Shown here piece after piece: positions 54,346 to 63,972 of a stretch of 64,000 nucleotides of DNA (the first letter of the stretch is position 1; each line of letters opens with the position of its first letter). This DNA comes from JBBQFC01 sp038321615 (lineage in GTDB: Bacteria; Bacteroidota; Bacteroidia; Flavobacteriales_D; Cryomorphaceae), in contig JBBQFC010000005.1 of the NCBI GenBank assembly GCA_038321615.1, positions 1 to 64,000 of the forward strand, in the 5' to 3' direction. Under the pieces are notes generated by a model that saw only the letters and a list, made by a program, of their open reading frames with translations, was not told the origin of the DNA and ran no database searches. The position numbers were made by a program, and so were the translations under genes.

Positions 54346-54870
54346 ATGGAAAGTCTGAAGCCTGTTAAGGTGTACATAGGTATAGGTGCCAATTGGGGGC
54401 GCCGCCTTGAAACGATGCGACAGGCGATGTCCCTGATGAGCCAATTTTGCGATGTAACGCGTTCATCGCCAGTGTATCAATCGCAATCCTGGGGTTACAC
54501 AGATTCCAAACCCTACTTAAATGCGGCGATAGAAGCCAGCACTTCGATTCCCCCTCAGGTATTTTTGGTGCATTTGCGCAACATTGAGGTTTATTTAGGC
54601 AGGGGCAAAGTTGATCGGCAAGCGGGGTCCGGTGGGTACACAGGCAGGCTTATCGATCTTGATTTATTGCTGTATGGCGATCATACACTAGAATCAACAC
54701 GGTTGACGGTGCCGCACCCTTTAATCCGCAATCGCCGGTTTGTGCTCCAACCGCTCTGCGACCTTGATCCTGAACTTATCCATCCAATTTGGAACAATTC
54801 CTTAGCAGATCTGCTTTATGATTGCAGTGATCCTGGATTATTAGACAAAAAATACGAGAATTTGGATTAA
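54346..54870 (+). CDS. folK: 2-amino-4-hydroxy-6-hydroxymethyldihydropteridine pyrophosphokinase
   Basis: 174 residues from the ATG at 54346, which has a purine-rich GAGGAG upstream; a GTG 9 nt earlier is an alternative. YIGIGANWGRRLETMRQA is the N-terminal motif, SPVYQSQSWGYTDSKPYLNAAIEA follows, and the signature GRLIDLDLLLYG near 102-113 binds two Mg ions. PHPLIRNRRFVLQPLCDLDPEL closes the active site. It transfers pyrophosphate from ATP to the pterin in folate synthesis. It complements thyA-folA 13 kb away. Confidence 0.95.
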   Translation: MESLKPVKVYIGIGANWGRRLETMRQAMSLMSQFCDVTRSSPVYQSQSWGYTDSKPYLNAAIEASTSIPPQVFLVHLRNIEVYLGRGKVDRQAGSGGYTGRLIDLDLLLYGDHTLESTRLTVPHPLIRNRRFVLQPLCDLDPELIHPIWNNSLADLLYDCSDPGLLDKKYENLD

Positions 54871-55060
54871 AAAAAATCGGAAAACGTGCTTTCCGATCTA
54901 CCGTGTCAAGTTTTTCTAAAGGGGGTGCAGAAGGTGCTTGTATTGTGTAAAACACTGTTGGTCTAAATCGTTGATAGCTCTTTCAGTATCTAAAAAACTA
55001 TATGTATTATTGCACCCAAATTGACCCTAAAACAAACGATTTCAAACCAAAATAGCAGAG

Positions 55061-56770
55061 ATGAAGTTTTCCAATCTAAGAATAATTGCCCTAATGACCC
55101 TTACAGGTCTGGTGTTTGCTGCCTGTGGCGGCTTAGGCAAAATGGCGAAGTACGCCGAAACAGTAGAATATAAAGTTGATCCAAGCCCGCTTATTGTTCG
55201 TGGAGACAGTGTGGAGCTCAATATTAACGGTAAGTTTCCCGGAAAGTATTTCAGCAAGAAGGCAGGCGTAGAATTGACTCCTGTTCTTACGTATGCTGGA
55301 GGCTCGACGCCTTACAAAATGGTCGCTTTCCAAGGGGAAGGCGCAGCGGGCAATGCAACAGTTATTCCTTTCGAGACTGGCAAAAGCTTTACCTATACCG
55401 ATAAGGTGGCTTACAAGCCGGAGATGCAAAACTCCGAAGTAATGCTCAATATCTTGGGAAAACAGGGCAGTAAAGAAAAGGCCTTTGATCCTTACAAAAT
55501 TGCTGACGGTGTAATTACTACTCCTTATCTGGTAATGAACGACGATATGCCAATCGGAGCAGAAGATCAGTTTTCTAAAACTACCTCTCATACGAGCGAG
55601 GCGGTGATCAACTACTTGGTTAATTCTTCGAATGTACGCCCATCTGAACTTTCGGACGCAGACATGAAGGCGATAGCGACGTTCTTGAAGGCAAATGGGA
55701 AGAAAGCCAATTACCAGTTTAAAGGGGCAACGATTACGGCTTACGCCTCACCGGAAGGTGAGATTTCGTTGAACGAGAACTTGGCTGATGAGCGTGCAGC
55801 TAGCGCCAAGAGAGAAGTGTCAAATCTTATGAGCAAGAATAAGATGACCTTTGACAAAGATGCATTTTTCAACCTCTTACCAAAAGGGGAAGACTGGGCT
55901 GGATTTAAGCAGAAAATGGAAGCTTCGAATATTGCTGACAAGCAATTGATTCTTCGTATTCTGGAGATGTATCCCGATGTTACAAAGCGAGAACAAGAGA
56001 TTAAAAATCTTGCCGCCACATACACCGAAGTAGCCGATAAGATTCTCCCTGAGCTACGTCGCTCACAGATCACTGTAAATTATGACATCGTTGGCCGCAC
56101 CGATGAGCAAATTATCGCTATGGCTCGCTCTTCCAAGGCTGATAGCTTGAGCGTAGAAGAAATGCTTTACGCGGCAGATAAGCTTACAACCGACATGAAT
56201 GAGCAATATGCCATTTACAAAAAGACTTCAGAAGTGTATCCAAATGATTACCGGGCTTTTAACGACATGGGCGTAATCAGCATGAAGAAAAATGATATTG
56301 ACGCCGCTAAAGAAATGTTTAAAAAGGCCAATCAGGTTAGTGCCAACCCGATTTCCAAAAATAATTTAGCTGTTATTGAGCGAAATGCCGGAAATCGCAA
56401 AGGAGCTTACACCATGCTCGGCGAAGCTGCAGGTGCTGGCGAAGAAGTGAACTACAACATGGGTATCATCGATATTCAAAACGGTAATTATTCTTCGGCT
56501 GTTCAAAACATGAAAGGCTATAACACCTTCAACAAGGCTCTTGCCCAATTGCTAAATGGCAACAACGAAGCGGCTCTTAGCACCTTGAATGCATCTGATG
56601 ATAAAGATACGGCCATGGGCAATTACCTTCGTGCTATCGTTGGCGCCCGTATGAACGATGCTTCTATGGTTTCAAACAGCTTGAAAGCTGCTTACGCCCT
56701 CGATCCATCATTGAAAGATAAAGCATCGCGCGATTTGGAATTCCGCAATTTTCCAGATGCTGTGAAGTAA
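55061..56770 (+). CDS. large TPR lipoprotein with OmpA-like segment
   Basis: 569 residues. The signal ends at LVFAAC, with Cys22 as the likely lipid site. Residues about 30-180 are beta-rich (VDPSPLIVRGDSVELNINGKFPGKYF). Residues about 215-260 contain ITAYASPEGEISLNENLADERAASAKREV, which resembles the peptidoglycan-binding OmpA-C motif (ASPEG...N..LS..RA). The C-terminal third has TPR-like helix pairs (FNDMGVISMKKNDIDAAKEMFKKA; NMGIIDIQNGNYSSAVQNMKGY). Codons are regular and a very strong terminator follows, which suggests high expression. Outer-membrane to cell-wall anchoring is my inference. It starts after a 190-nt gap holding a hairpin near 54870-54900. Confidence 0.8.
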   Translation: MKFSNLRIIALMTLTGLVFAACGGLGKMAKYAETVEYKVDPSPLIVRGDSVELNINGKFPGKYFSKKAGVELTPVLTYAGGSTPYKMVAFQGEGAAGNATVIPFETGKSFTYTDKVAYKPEMQNSEVMLNILGKQGSKEKAFDPYKIADGVITTPYLVMNDDMPIGAEDQFSKTTSHTSEAVINYLVNSSNVRPSELSDADMKAIATFLKANGKKANYQFKGATITAYASPEGEISLNENLADERAASAKREVSNLMSKNKMTFDKDAFFNLLPKGEDWAGFKQKMEASNIADKQLILRILEMYPDVTKREQEIKNLAATYTEVADKILPELRRSQITVNYDIVGRTDEQIIAMARSSKADSLSVEEMLYAADKLTTDMNEQYAIYKKTSEVYPNDYRAFNDMGVISMKKNDIDAAKEMFKKANQVSANPISKNNLAVIERNAGNRKGAYTMLGEAAGAGEEVNYNMGIIDIQNGNYSSAVQNMKGYNTFNKALAQLLNGNNEAALSTLNASDDKDTAMGNYLRAIVGARMNDASMVSNSLKAAYALDPSLKDKASRDLEFRNFPDAVK

Positions 56771-56793
56771 TATTCCAAAAACGTATTATGAAG

Positions 56794-56820
56794 GCGCCCC
56801 GACTGGGGCGCTTTTTTTTT
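56794..56820 (+). terminator. terminator of the TPR lipoprotein gene
   Basis: GCGCCCC and GGGGCGC arms around GACT, then nine T. Confidence 0.92.
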
Positions 56821-57159
56821 GGGCGTGCTTTTTTAATCTTCGCTTATCAAATTAGTTTTCGAGCCAATTAAATATTGAGCTTCCCGGCTTTCCAAGTTTT
56901 AGCCTTAAGCGATTCAAATGAACCAATCTTTGGGCGACACGCGAAGAGAAATGAGCCTGCCTTTGACATATTACCGATTCAGAATAGGCTGTTTATTCGA
57001 CCGTTCTCCTGATTAGGCGGCGTCTTTAGTTCCAGATTTCGGAAATTACTAGTTAAAGGCGCGGTACGTAATTCAAAAAAACAGCCTGGAGAAGCAGGCG
57101 AAATGTGCTTTTGGTTATATCCTGTGGTAAAAAAAATCAGCCTAAAGAGACGAGCGTAA
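56821..57159. other. intergenic region between convergent genes
   Basis: About 340 nt with no open frame of interest. It holds the minus-strand terminator at 57075-57099; the rest (56821-57074) shows no repeat, RNA gene or promoter that I can support. Confidence 0.6.
57075..57099 (-). terminator. terminator of the DUF6089 gene
   Basis: On the minus strand GCCTG and CAGGC arms around CTTCTC, then TGTTTTTTT. It lies about 60 nt after the stop. Confidence 0.7.
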
Positions 57160-58140
57160 TTAGAATACAGCTCTACGTTTTTTGCGTTTTACTACGCGGC
57201 CTTTACCTCGACTGAAGCCTCGTTTATACGGCAGCTTATAATAACCGGTAAATAGGAAGGTAAAATACGCGTCGTTATCTGCCGAATCGCCGCGTTGTTG
57301 GCCTGTACCTGTAGAGTTAAGCGGCACCCGATCTCCATTATCGGTTAAGTAGTAGCCAAGACTTGGGTCGGCAAAATAGGCCGCAAGTTCACCCTTGTTC
57401 TGACGGATAATATCATTGTCAAAATAAACTGTACTTACATCATCGATATAATCGGTGAATGTAAGCCGGTGCATGATCTCAGCGCCAATGGTCCATTCTT
57501 CATTAATATCCCATCGATAGCCCATTCCGAAAGGAATTACCAACGATATAAGCTTATATTCTTCGGGACCATCAATCTGACCTTGACCCTCGGTGCCCCG
57601 CGGTTTCAAAGCATACCAATTCCCATCGAAATTGCCTTTTGGGTTAAAACGGGAAATACCCAAACCCGTTGACAGGTAAATAGCCGATGTATGCCGCGGA
57701 CCCGCCTGTACGCGGTTGTAGCGGGTTTTATGCCCGAATCGAATAACGTCAACATCTGTAAGTAAGCTCAACTCGTAAAAGGTAGATCGAAAATGAAGAT
57801 TGCGGTTCTTTCGAAATATTTCTTCAGTCAAAGCGTCATTGCCCGCCAGAAAGCCGAAGGTAAACTGGCCTTTCAAATATACCCTATCTCCTACTTGATA
57901 GCGATAGCCGGCATGGAGCGTAGGTCGGGTTTGGGAGAACTCCAAATCGTAGATGAAATCCGTACCAATTTGATCGCGTCCACCGAGCTCACCCAAAAAA
58001 TTCGAAACTCCAGCTCCGAAGAAATACGTCTGACGGCGATTTTTCCAAAAACTAGCCTTGGAATTGAAGGTCTGAGCAGCAGCATTTTCTAAAACGAAAA
58101 CCCCTAAAAGCGCGAGTATGAATATTTTCCGAACGGACAC
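57160..58140 (-). CDS. DUF6089 / PorG-like outer-membrane barrel protein
   Basis: 326 residues. Signal peptide to about ENAAAQT. The sequence is an eight-or-more-stranded barrel: RRQTYFFGAGVSNFLGELGG near 34-53, TLHAGYRYQVGDRVYLKGQFTFGFLAGND, FYELSLLTDVDVIRFGHK, IPFGMGYRWDINEEWTIGAEI. These are features of the DUF6089 family, which includes the T9SS component PorG and many paralogues. Unlike a typical barrel end, the last 20 residues are strongly basic (GKGRVVKRKKRRAVF), maybe reaching the periplasm to bind peptidoglycan or another protein. It is monocistronic. Confidence 0.85.
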   Translation of the reverse strand: MSVRKIFILALLGVFVLENAAAQTFNSKASFWKNRRQTYFFGAGVSNFLGELGGRDQIGTDFIYDLEFSQTRPTLHAGYRYQVGDRVYLKGQFTFGFLAGNDALTEEIFRKNRNLHFRSTFYELSLLTDVDVIRFGHKTRYNRVQAGPRHTSAIYLSTGLGISRFNPKGNFDGNWYALKPRGTEGQGQIDGPEEYKLISLVIPFGMGYRWDINEEWTIGAEIMHRLTFTDYIDDVSTVYFDNDIIRQNKGELAAYFADPSLGYYLTDNGDRVPLNSTGTGQQRGDSADNDAYFTFLFTGYYKLPYKRGFSRGKGRVVKRKKRRAVF

Positions 58141-58192
58141 TAAATTTGCTCTTTTCGTAGAATTTGCCGTGAAAGGTACGAATTTCGATTAT

Positions 58193-58735
58193 TCAAAGTT
58201 CAGACTTTTTCCAAGCATTGATAATGTGCCAGATGGCAATCCCCGCGCACACCGAAACATTGAGAGAATGTTTGGCGCCATATTGGTCTATTTCAATGGT
58301 TCCTGCCGAGCGATTTATCAATTCTTGGCTTACCCCGTCCACTTCGTTTCCGAAAGCGATAGCGAGTGGTCGCATGGAAGTGAACGATGTGTCGGAAAAA
58401 GACAGGGATTCCGAAGATTGTTCGAAGGCAAAAAGCGGAATGTTCCGTATTTTCAATTCAGCTAGAGCATCAGAAATTTCTGGAAAGTACCGCCATTTCA
58501 CTGTTTCGGTAGCACCCAGAGCCGTTTTTTGAATTTCCCGGTGTGGAGGTACAGCCGTTATTCCGCAGAGCCAAATCTCTGCTCCTTGAAAAGCATCCAT
58601 CGTCCGGAAGATGGAGCCCACATTTTGCGCACTTCGAATATCTTCCAATACTACATAGAGCGGCTGTTTTTCAAAAGCTCGCGCTTCATCCGGGTCCAGG
58701 CGATTGAGTGCCGCTGTAGGGGTCTTAATGTTCAT
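58193..58735 (-). CDS. SpoU/TrmH-family RNA 2'-O-methyltransferase
   Basis: 180 residues forming one SPOUT knot domain. NVGSIFRTMDAFQG near 38-51 (motif 1), IAFGNEVDGVSQELIN near 125-140 (motif 2) and SLNVSVCAGIAIWHI near 156-170 (motif 3) form the SAM-binding deep knot. It methylates a ribose 2'-OH in tRNA or rRNA; the short form without an N-terminal substrate domain resembles TrmH/TrmL, so tRNA is more likely. It lies upstream of, and on the same strand as, the DUF6089 gene and is divergent from mutS. Confidence 0.92.
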   Translation of the reverse strand: MNIKTPTAALNRLDPDEARAFEKQPLYVVLEDIRSAQNVGSIFRTMDAFQGAEIWLCGITAVPPHREIQKTALGATETVKWRYFPEISDALAELKIRNIPLFAFEQSSESLSFSDTSFTSMRPLAIAFGNEVDGVSQELINRSAGTIEIDQYGAKHSLNVSVCAGIAIWHIINAWKKSEL

Positions 58736-58817
58736 AAGATATAATAAGTGATGGGTTAAAATATGGAAATTACCGGAGAGATGGACGTATTTTAGACCTT
58801 CGCAAAAATTAGCTTAG

Positions 58818-61436
58818 TTGACTGACAAAACCACCGATACTTCCATAGCTCAAACGCCCTTAATGAAGCAATATTTAGCCATCAAAGCTAAATATCCAGA
58901 TGCGCTTTTGCTTTTTCGGGTGGGCGATTTTTACGAAACTTTTTCTTCCGACGCCGTTAAAACGGCCCAGGTACTGGGTATTGTACTCACCAAGCGTAAG
59001 AATGGAGCTGCTCAACATGTGGAGTTAGCTGGTTTTCCACACCATTCGCTCGATGTGTACCTGCCAAAACTCGTTCGTGCAGGCTACCGGGTAGCCATCT
59101 GCGATCAATTAGAAGATCCAAAACTTACCAAAACTATCGTTAAGCGGGGCGTTACAGAGCTGGTTACTCCAGGAGTGGCTTACAACGATCAAGTACTCGA
59201 CCACCGAAAAAACAATTTTCTCGCGGCTATTCATTTTGTAAAGCAAGAAGCCGGGCTCGCCTTATTGGATGTTTCCACCGGAGAATTTCTTACAGCCCAA
59301 GGTTCATTTCCTTACATCGAGAAGCTTATTCAAACATTCAAGCCGAGCGAAGTACTCTACGAACGAAATCAAGAAACGCTGTTTCGCGATGTTTTCGGCG
59401 GGAAGTTCAGCACCTTCCGGCTCGACGATTGGGTATTTACCGAAGAGTTTGCCTATGATAAACTTACGGCTCATTTTGGCACAAAGAGTCTGAAAGGCTT
59501 TGGTGTAGAATCGTATAATCTTGGGATTGTTGCCTGCGGCGCGGCGCTGCAATACCTGAGCGATACCCATCACAATAAACTCGGGCACATTAGCAAGTTA
59601 AGTCGCATCGAAGAAGATCACTATGTTTGGCTCGATCGCTTTACGATTCGCAATTTGGAATTGCTTCAGGCAAGTTCGGAAGGTGGCTCATCGCTGCTGC
59701 AAATTATTGATCGGTCGATTTCCCCAATGGGAAGCCGGTTAATGAAACGCTGGTTGATTCTACCGCTTAAGACCAAAAAGCATATCGTTCAACGGCACGA
59801 TGCAGTGGCGTATTTCCTTGACCGGCAGGATGTGGCGAGCGAAATTGCATCCGAAATCGAGCAAATCGGCGATGTAGAACGAATAATTTCCAAAGTGGCT
59901 GTTGGGCGAATCCATCCCCGCGAAACCCTTCAGTTGGGTAGAGCACTGCGCGCCATGATTCCCATCCAGTCGCTCCTGGCTCAAAGCAATGTAGAAATAC
60001 TTAGGCAAATAGCCGAGCAGCTCAATCCTTGCCGAAGTATTATTGACCGTATTGAACAGGAAATCGCTGAAGATGCTCCTGCGGCCGTCCAAAAAGGGAA
60101 TGTGATTAAAGTTGGGGTGAGTGCAGAGCTCGATGAATTGCGCGGACTCCAGCGAAGCGGTAAAACCAAACTGTTGGAGATTCAGCAGCACGAAATTGAT
60201 CGAACAGGCATCACATCGCTCAAAGTTGCCTACAACAATGTTTTCGGTTATTACCTCGAAGTCCGCAATACGCACAAGGAAAAAGTCCCGGAAGATTGGA
60301 TTCGAAAGCAGACGCTCGTAAATGCCGAGCGATACGTGACCGAAGAGTTAAAAATTTACGAGCAGAAGATTTTGGGAGCAGAAGAGCGAATTCAAATTTT
60401 GGAAGCTCAACTGTACAATGATCTCGTGCTATCCATCGGCAATTTCGTAGAGGCCATTCAGCTCAATGCAAGGCGCGTGGCACAGCTCGATTGCCTTCTA
60501 TCTTTTGCCACCGTTTCTAAGGAATTTCGATATATCCGGCCCGATATCGATGAAAGTTTTGTGATTGATATTAAAGAAGGGCGGCACCCAGTCATCGAGC
60601 ACCACCTACCGATCGGAGAGCAGTATGTGGCCAATGATGTTTACCTCGATAAATCGAGTCAGCAAATTATGATGATTACCGGCCCCAATATGGCAGGTAA
60701 ATCAGCTTTGCTTAGGCAAACGGCGCTGATCGTTATTCTTGCTCAAATGGGATGCTACGTACCAGCTGAAATGGCGCGAATCGGCCTGGTCGATAAGGTA
60801 TTTACACGGGTAGGAGCGAGCGATAATATCTCGTCGGGTGAATCTACTTTCATGGTCGAGATGAACGAAACGGCGAGTATTCTCAACAACCTTTCCGACC
60901 GAAGTTTGATTTTATTAGATGAAATCGGACGGGGTACGAGCACGTATGACGGGGTTTCCATTGCCTGGGCAATAGCCGAGTATCTCCATGAGAATAAATT
61001 GACGCGTCCGAAAACGCTATTCGCCACTCATTACCATGAGCTAAATGACATGACTGCGCTTTTCAAGCGTATAAAGAATTTCAACGTATCCGTAAAGGAA
61101 ATCAGTAATAAGATAATTTTTCTTAGGAAGCTCAAGCCAGGGGGTAGCGAGCATAGTTTTGGTATCCACGTCGCTCAAATGGCTGGTATGCCCGCTGTGG
61201 TCGTAGAAAGAGCTCGTCAGGTTTTGGCTCGTTTGGAGCGCACCCACCCCGAAGATTTATTGGCTCAGCCAGTGGGTGCGAAAGCAAAAGAGAGCTTACA
61301 GCTCAGTTTCTTCAAGCTCGACGATCCAATTTTAGAACGGATTCGCGATGAGATAACTCATATAGACGTCAATGCCTTAACTCCTGTAGAAGCGTTATTA
61401 AAGCTAAGCGAGATCAAAAAGTTAACGGGTAATTAA
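58818..61436 (+). CDS. mutS: DNA mismatch repair ATPase MutS
   Basis: 872 residues with a TTG start; the first ATG (MKQYLAIK at 58863) is a less likely start because family members have this N-terminal lead. The mismatch-reading motif [10 protein letters not shown] near 34-43 holds the Phe that wedges into DNA and the Glu beside it. The ATPase has [13 protein letters not shown] near 622-634, the loop [35 protein letters not shown] and ATHYHEL. The C-terminal dimer helix-turn-helix is near 780-800. MutL is not in the window. Its 3' end is followed by the tRNA-Gly promoter. Confidence 0.97.
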   Translation: MTDKTTDTSIAQTPLMKQYLAIKAKYPDALLLFRVGDFYETFSSDAVKTAQVLGIVLTKRKNGAAQHVELAGFPHHSLDVYLPKLVRAGYRVAICDQLEDPKLTKTIVKRGVTELVTPGVAYNDQVLDHRKNNFLAAIHFVKQEAGLALLDVSTGEFLTAQGSFPYIEKLIQTFKPSEVLYERNQETLFRDVFGGKFSTFRLDDWVFTEEFAYDKLTAHFGTKSLKGFGVESYNLGIVACGAALQYLSDTHHNKLGHISKLSRIEEDHYVWLDRFTIRNLELLQASSEGGSSLLQIIDRSISPMGSRLMKRWLILPLKTKKHIVQRHDAVAYFLDRQDVASEIASEIEQIGDVERIISKVAVGRIHPRETLQLGRALRAMIPIQSLLAQSNVEILRQIAEQLNPCRSIIDRIEQEIAEDAPAAVQKGNVIKVGVSAELDELRGLQRSGKTKLLEIQQHEIDRTGITSLKVAYNNVFGYYLEVRNTHKEKVPEDWIRKQTLVNAERYVTEELKIYEQKILGAEERIQILEAQLYNDLVLSIGNFVEAIQLNARRVAQLDCLLSFATVSKEFRYIRPDIDESFVIDIKEGRHPVIEHHLPIGEQYVANDVYLDKSSQQIMMITGPNMAGKSALLRQTALIVILAQMGCYVPAEMARIGLVDKVFTRVGASDNISSGESTFMVEMNETASILNNLSDRSLILLDEIGRGTSTYDGVSIAWAIAEYLHENKLTRPKTLFATHYHELNDMTALFKRIKNFNVSVKEISNKIIFLRKLKPGGSEHSFGIHVAQMAGMPAVVVERARQVLARLERTHPEDLLAQPVGAKAKESLQLSFFKLDDPILERIRDEITHIDVNALTPVEALLKLSEIKKLTGN

Positions 61437-61445
61437 AAAGCCTAT

Positions 61446-61474
61446 TTGCTAATTCGAATTAATCATTAATTTTG
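61446..61474 (+). promoter_or_regulatory. tRNA-Gly promoter
   Basis: TTG at 61446-61448, 18 nt, then TAATTTTG at 61467-61474. Confidence 0.7.
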
Positions 61475-61527
61475 CAGACCCAATTCGGGAATACAGCACC
61501 CGATTGTGATTTAAACAGCCCTATTAA

Positions 61528-61600
<73 letters not shown>

Positions 61601-61606
61601 CAACAT

Positions 61607-61638
61607 AAAAAACCCATGCCGAAGGCAGGGGTTTTTTT
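61607..61638 (+). terminator. tRNA-Gly terminator
   Basis: aaaaccc-a-tgcc and ggca-g-gggtttt arms around GAA, then T7. Its T run is also the beginning of a longer inverted repeat. Confidence 0.8.
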
Positions 61639-61690
61639 ATACCCCAAATTTTGCCAAGCTCGCTTGGGCAAAATTTGGGGTATAAAAAAA
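61632..61690. repeat. long near-perfect inverted repeat
   Basis: Arms of about 28 nt (centre ATACCCCAAATTTTGCC / GGCAAAATTTGGGGTAT) with one bulged base and a 2-nt loop. The ends are T7 and A7. It would fold into a very stable hairpin in RNA of either strand. Confidence 0.85.
61660..61679. repeat. 20-nt direct repeat, copy 1
   Basis: TCGCTTGGGCAAAATTTGGG, repeated exactly at 61786-61805. This copy is part of the right arm of the inverted repeat. Confidence 0.85.
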
Positions 61691-61714
61691 TCAACCGCGA
61701 CGCAGGAGCGGTTG
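61684..61714 (-). terminator. terminator of the Na/Pi cotransporter gene
   Basis: On the minus strand AACCGC and GCGGTT arms around a 9-nt loop, then GATTTTTTT. It is some 190 nt past the stop codon, the only good candidate. Confidence 0.65.
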
Positions 61715-61752
61715 GGTTTTATTCGTTGAAGCTTCTCCCCCTTGGGATCATC
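61712..61752. repeat. 41-nt direct repeat, copy 1
   Basis: Begins TTGGGTTTTATTCGTTGAAG and ends TTGGGATCATC; copy 2 is at 61801-61841 (89-nt period) with one base different in the C-rich part. Confidence 0.85.
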
Positions 61753-61785
61753 CCGACGCAAGGAGGGATAATCCCGCTTCGGAAT

Positions 61786-61805
61786 TCGCTTGGGCAAAAT
61801 TTGGG
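61786..61805. repeat. 20-nt direct repeat, copy 2
   Basis: Exact second copy of the 61660-61679 element; its end overlaps the start of the second 41-nt repeat. Confidence 0.85.
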
Positions 61806-61841
61806 TTTTATTCGTTGAAGCTTCCCCCCCTTGGGATCATC
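61801..61841. repeat. 41-nt direct repeat, copy 2
   Basis: Second copy of 61712-61752. The remaining segment 61842-61899 to the cotransporter stop shows nothing recognisable. Confidence 0.85.
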
Positions 61842-61899
61842 ATACTGCTGATCCACGTGCTACATCCCACATCGTAAACCGACCGAAGGTCAAGGTAGT

Positions 61900-63957
61900 T
61901 TAAATCTCCCCGTTTAGAGCTTCCGAAACGTTTAGCACATGGTCTCCTACCTTTTCGATGGCCGTAAAAAGATCGCTGTAGATAGATCCGCTTCGGAAAT
62001 TATATTGACCTTCTTCAATTTGCTCGATGTAATCCTTCTTGAGTTCATTGCGCATTTTATCGAGTTCCTTATCGAGCGCTTTGGCTCGATCTGCATCAGC
62101 CTGCGCGATTTCTTCCTTGGCTAGGTTGCTCACCATGCATTTGAGTGCTAGGTCGAGTTGCTCGAACATTATTTTTAAGTTGCTGCGCTGCTCGGGTGTG
62201 AACCAAATCCGCGAAGCACTCTTTCGCTCCAGGCTGTTCGACATTTGATAGAAAATATCGCCCACCCGTTCTAAGTCATTTGCAATGCTCAAATAGCACC
62301 TTATCTTTTCGGAAGCTCCTTTAGACAGCTCCTTTCGCGAAAGTTGAGAGCAATATTCGGCAATCTCAATTTCCAGGCGATCGGTAATTTTCTCATACTT
62401 TTTAATCCGTTGATGCAGAGCCTGCTGCTCGCTGGAATCAGTTTCCGACAGAAGCGATTTAACGAAGCCCGACATGCGTGATGCGATATCGCCAAATTTT
62501 CCGAGCTCTCTTTTCACTTCTATCAACGAAATTTCCGAAATCTTGATAGGCGTATCGAGAAATTCCAATCGGAAGGTTTCGTCGTCCTTGCCTTTGCTTC
62601 GCACTGTCCAGGTGGCCAATTTTACTAAACCCGGTACAAACCAAATGAGAAGTAGAAGGTTGGCCAGGTTGAAAACAGAGTGGAAGGCAGCGAGCCCGGT
62701 GGTAGCAGCTTGATGACCCGCATCGGTATTCCCGAAAGGATCGGCCGGTAGGAAACCTGCAATGGCTCTCAACACAAACGGAAGGGCGAAAACCATCCAA
62801 GTAACGCCGATAACATTGAATAGGGTATGGATTCGAGCACTCCGCTTTCCGTGTACGTTGCCTACAAGGGCTGCTATTTCTGCGGTGGTGGTGGTGCCAA
62901 TGTTTTCTCCGAGCACCATAGCCGCAGCTACTTCAAAAGGTATTACGCCGCTCGCGCATAGCGCCATCGTAAGCGTTATTGCCGATGAAGAGCTCTGCAC
63001 CACCACGGTGACCAACGCTCCCAAAAGGATAAACATAAGCGTGCCAAGGAGGGGTATGGTCGAAAATCGAAGGAAAAACATAACTACTTCAGAGTCTTCG
63101 GTAAAAGTTGGAACGGTTTCCTTCAGAAATCCCAAACCCATAAAGAGCAATGCGAACCCAATGAGCGCCGTGCCCCACGATCGTATTTCGGCGCGGCGAA
63201 TTAGAAATAGGGGCAAAGCCAATGCAATGATTAAAAGGGCGTACACGCTAATATTAATCCGGAATCCAAGTACGGATATCAGCCAACCGGTAATGGTGGT
63301 TCCGATATTGGCTCCCATCATGATACCTGCGCTTTGAGTAAGCGATATCAACCCGGCATTCACAAAGCTCACCGTCATTACGGTCGTGGCACTCGAAGAT
63401 TGTAGAATTCCTGTGAGGACAAAACCCGAAGTGGCTCCAGCAAAACGATTTTTAGTCATGGAATTCAGCACATTGCGCAAGCGTTTACCAGCAGATGCTT
63501 GTACGCCGTCGCTCATAGTCTTCATTCCGAATACAAAGAGTGCTAAGGCTCCTGCCATAAGAAGGAAGCGCAGAATACCCCATTCAATTTTTGTTTCGAA
63601 GCGATTACGGCTAGTCCACACCATCGTGTCGCTTCCTTCGGGCAAGTATCCCACTTGATACACGTAGGAAGTAAGGCCATTCAACTCGGTTAAATCAGTA
63701 AAACCAAGGTCGTAAGCTACCGGCTTCGTGTAAAGCCAAACGTCGCCTTCGCTAGCTATCACCGCAGCACGGTTGTAACGCACCGTTAATTCTTTCGGCG
63801 CGTCGGGCTGATCGCAGAAGGCTTGCCAAGTGATTCGCACCCCTTCATCGCTGCTTATGGTGCCATGAAGGTTTATCGGTGTTTGTGCCGATAATACGAG
63901 TGTGAGCTGAATAAATATAAGGGTCAGAAACCTACATTTCGGAAGGCTTCGGAGCAT
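61900..63957 (-). CDS. Na/Pi cotransporter (NptA/PhoU type) with extra N-terminal extracytoplasmic domain
   Basis: 685 residues from the ATG at 63957; two earlier in-frame ATGs lie at or upstream of the predicted transcription start. A signal peptide (FLTLIFIQLTLVLSAQ) and about 100 residues of beta-type sequence (VRITWQAFCDQPDAPKELTVRYN, GLTSYVYQVGYLPEG; fibronectin-III-like) precede the transporter. The transporter has two inverted halves with QSSSATTVMTVSFVNAGL and QSSSSAITLTMALCASG, the family signature, and GANIGTTITGW / GENIGTTTTAE. From about residue 470 a PhoU-like helical domain ends the protein (SIANDLERVGDIFYQ; FTAIEKVGDHVLNVSEAL). It should take up phosphate with sodium. The N-terminal domain is absent from standard NptA. 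Confidence 0.9.
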   Translation of the reverse strand: MLRSLPKCRFLTLIFIQLTLVLSAQTPINLHGTISSDEGVRITWQAFCDQPDAPKELTVRYNRAAVIASEGDVWLYTKPVAYDLGFTDLTELNGLTSYVYQVGYLPEGSDTMVWTSRNRFETKIEWGILRFLLMAGALALFVFGMKTMSDGVQASAGKRLRNVLNSMTKNRFAGATSGFVLTGILQSSSATTVMTVSFVNAGLISLTQSAGIMMGANIGTTITGWLISVLGFRINISVYALLIIALALPLFLIRRAEIRSWGTALIGFALLFMGLGFLKETVPTFTEDSEVVMFFLRFSTIPLLGTLMFILLGALVTVVVQSSSSAITLTMALCASGVIPFEVAAAMVLGENIGTTTTAEIAALVGNVHGKRSARIHTLFNVIGVTWMVFALPFVLRAIAGFLPADPFGNTDAGHQAATTGLAAFHSVFNLANLLLLIWFVPGLVKLATWTVRSKGKDDETFRLEFLDTPIKISEISLIEVKRELGKFGDIASRMSGFVKSLLSETDSSEQQALHQRIKKYEKITDRLEIEIAEYCSQLSRKELSKGASEKIRCYLSIANDLERVGDIFYQMSNSLERKSASRIWFTPEQRSNLKIMFEQLDLALKCMVSNLAKEEIAQADADRAKALDKELDKMRNELKKDYIEQIEEGQYNFRSGSIYSDLFTAIEKVGDHVLNVSEALNGEI

Positions 63958-63972
63958 AAAATGCATAGCCGA

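Noticed and set aside
54870..54900. hairpin after folK as its terminator
   Set aside because: Arms ATCGGAAA and TTTCCGAT are good, but the U run exists only on the minus strand, where no gene needs it; left unassigned.
61660..61841. possible CRISPR array
   Set aside because: Only two copies of each unit, the unit sizes differ, the intervals share sequence with the repeats, and no cas gene is nearby.
62762..63337. 191-codon plus-strand frame opposite the phosphate cotransporter
   Set aside because: A shadow of the real gene on the other strand; composition and low complexity reflect the antisense of membrane segments.
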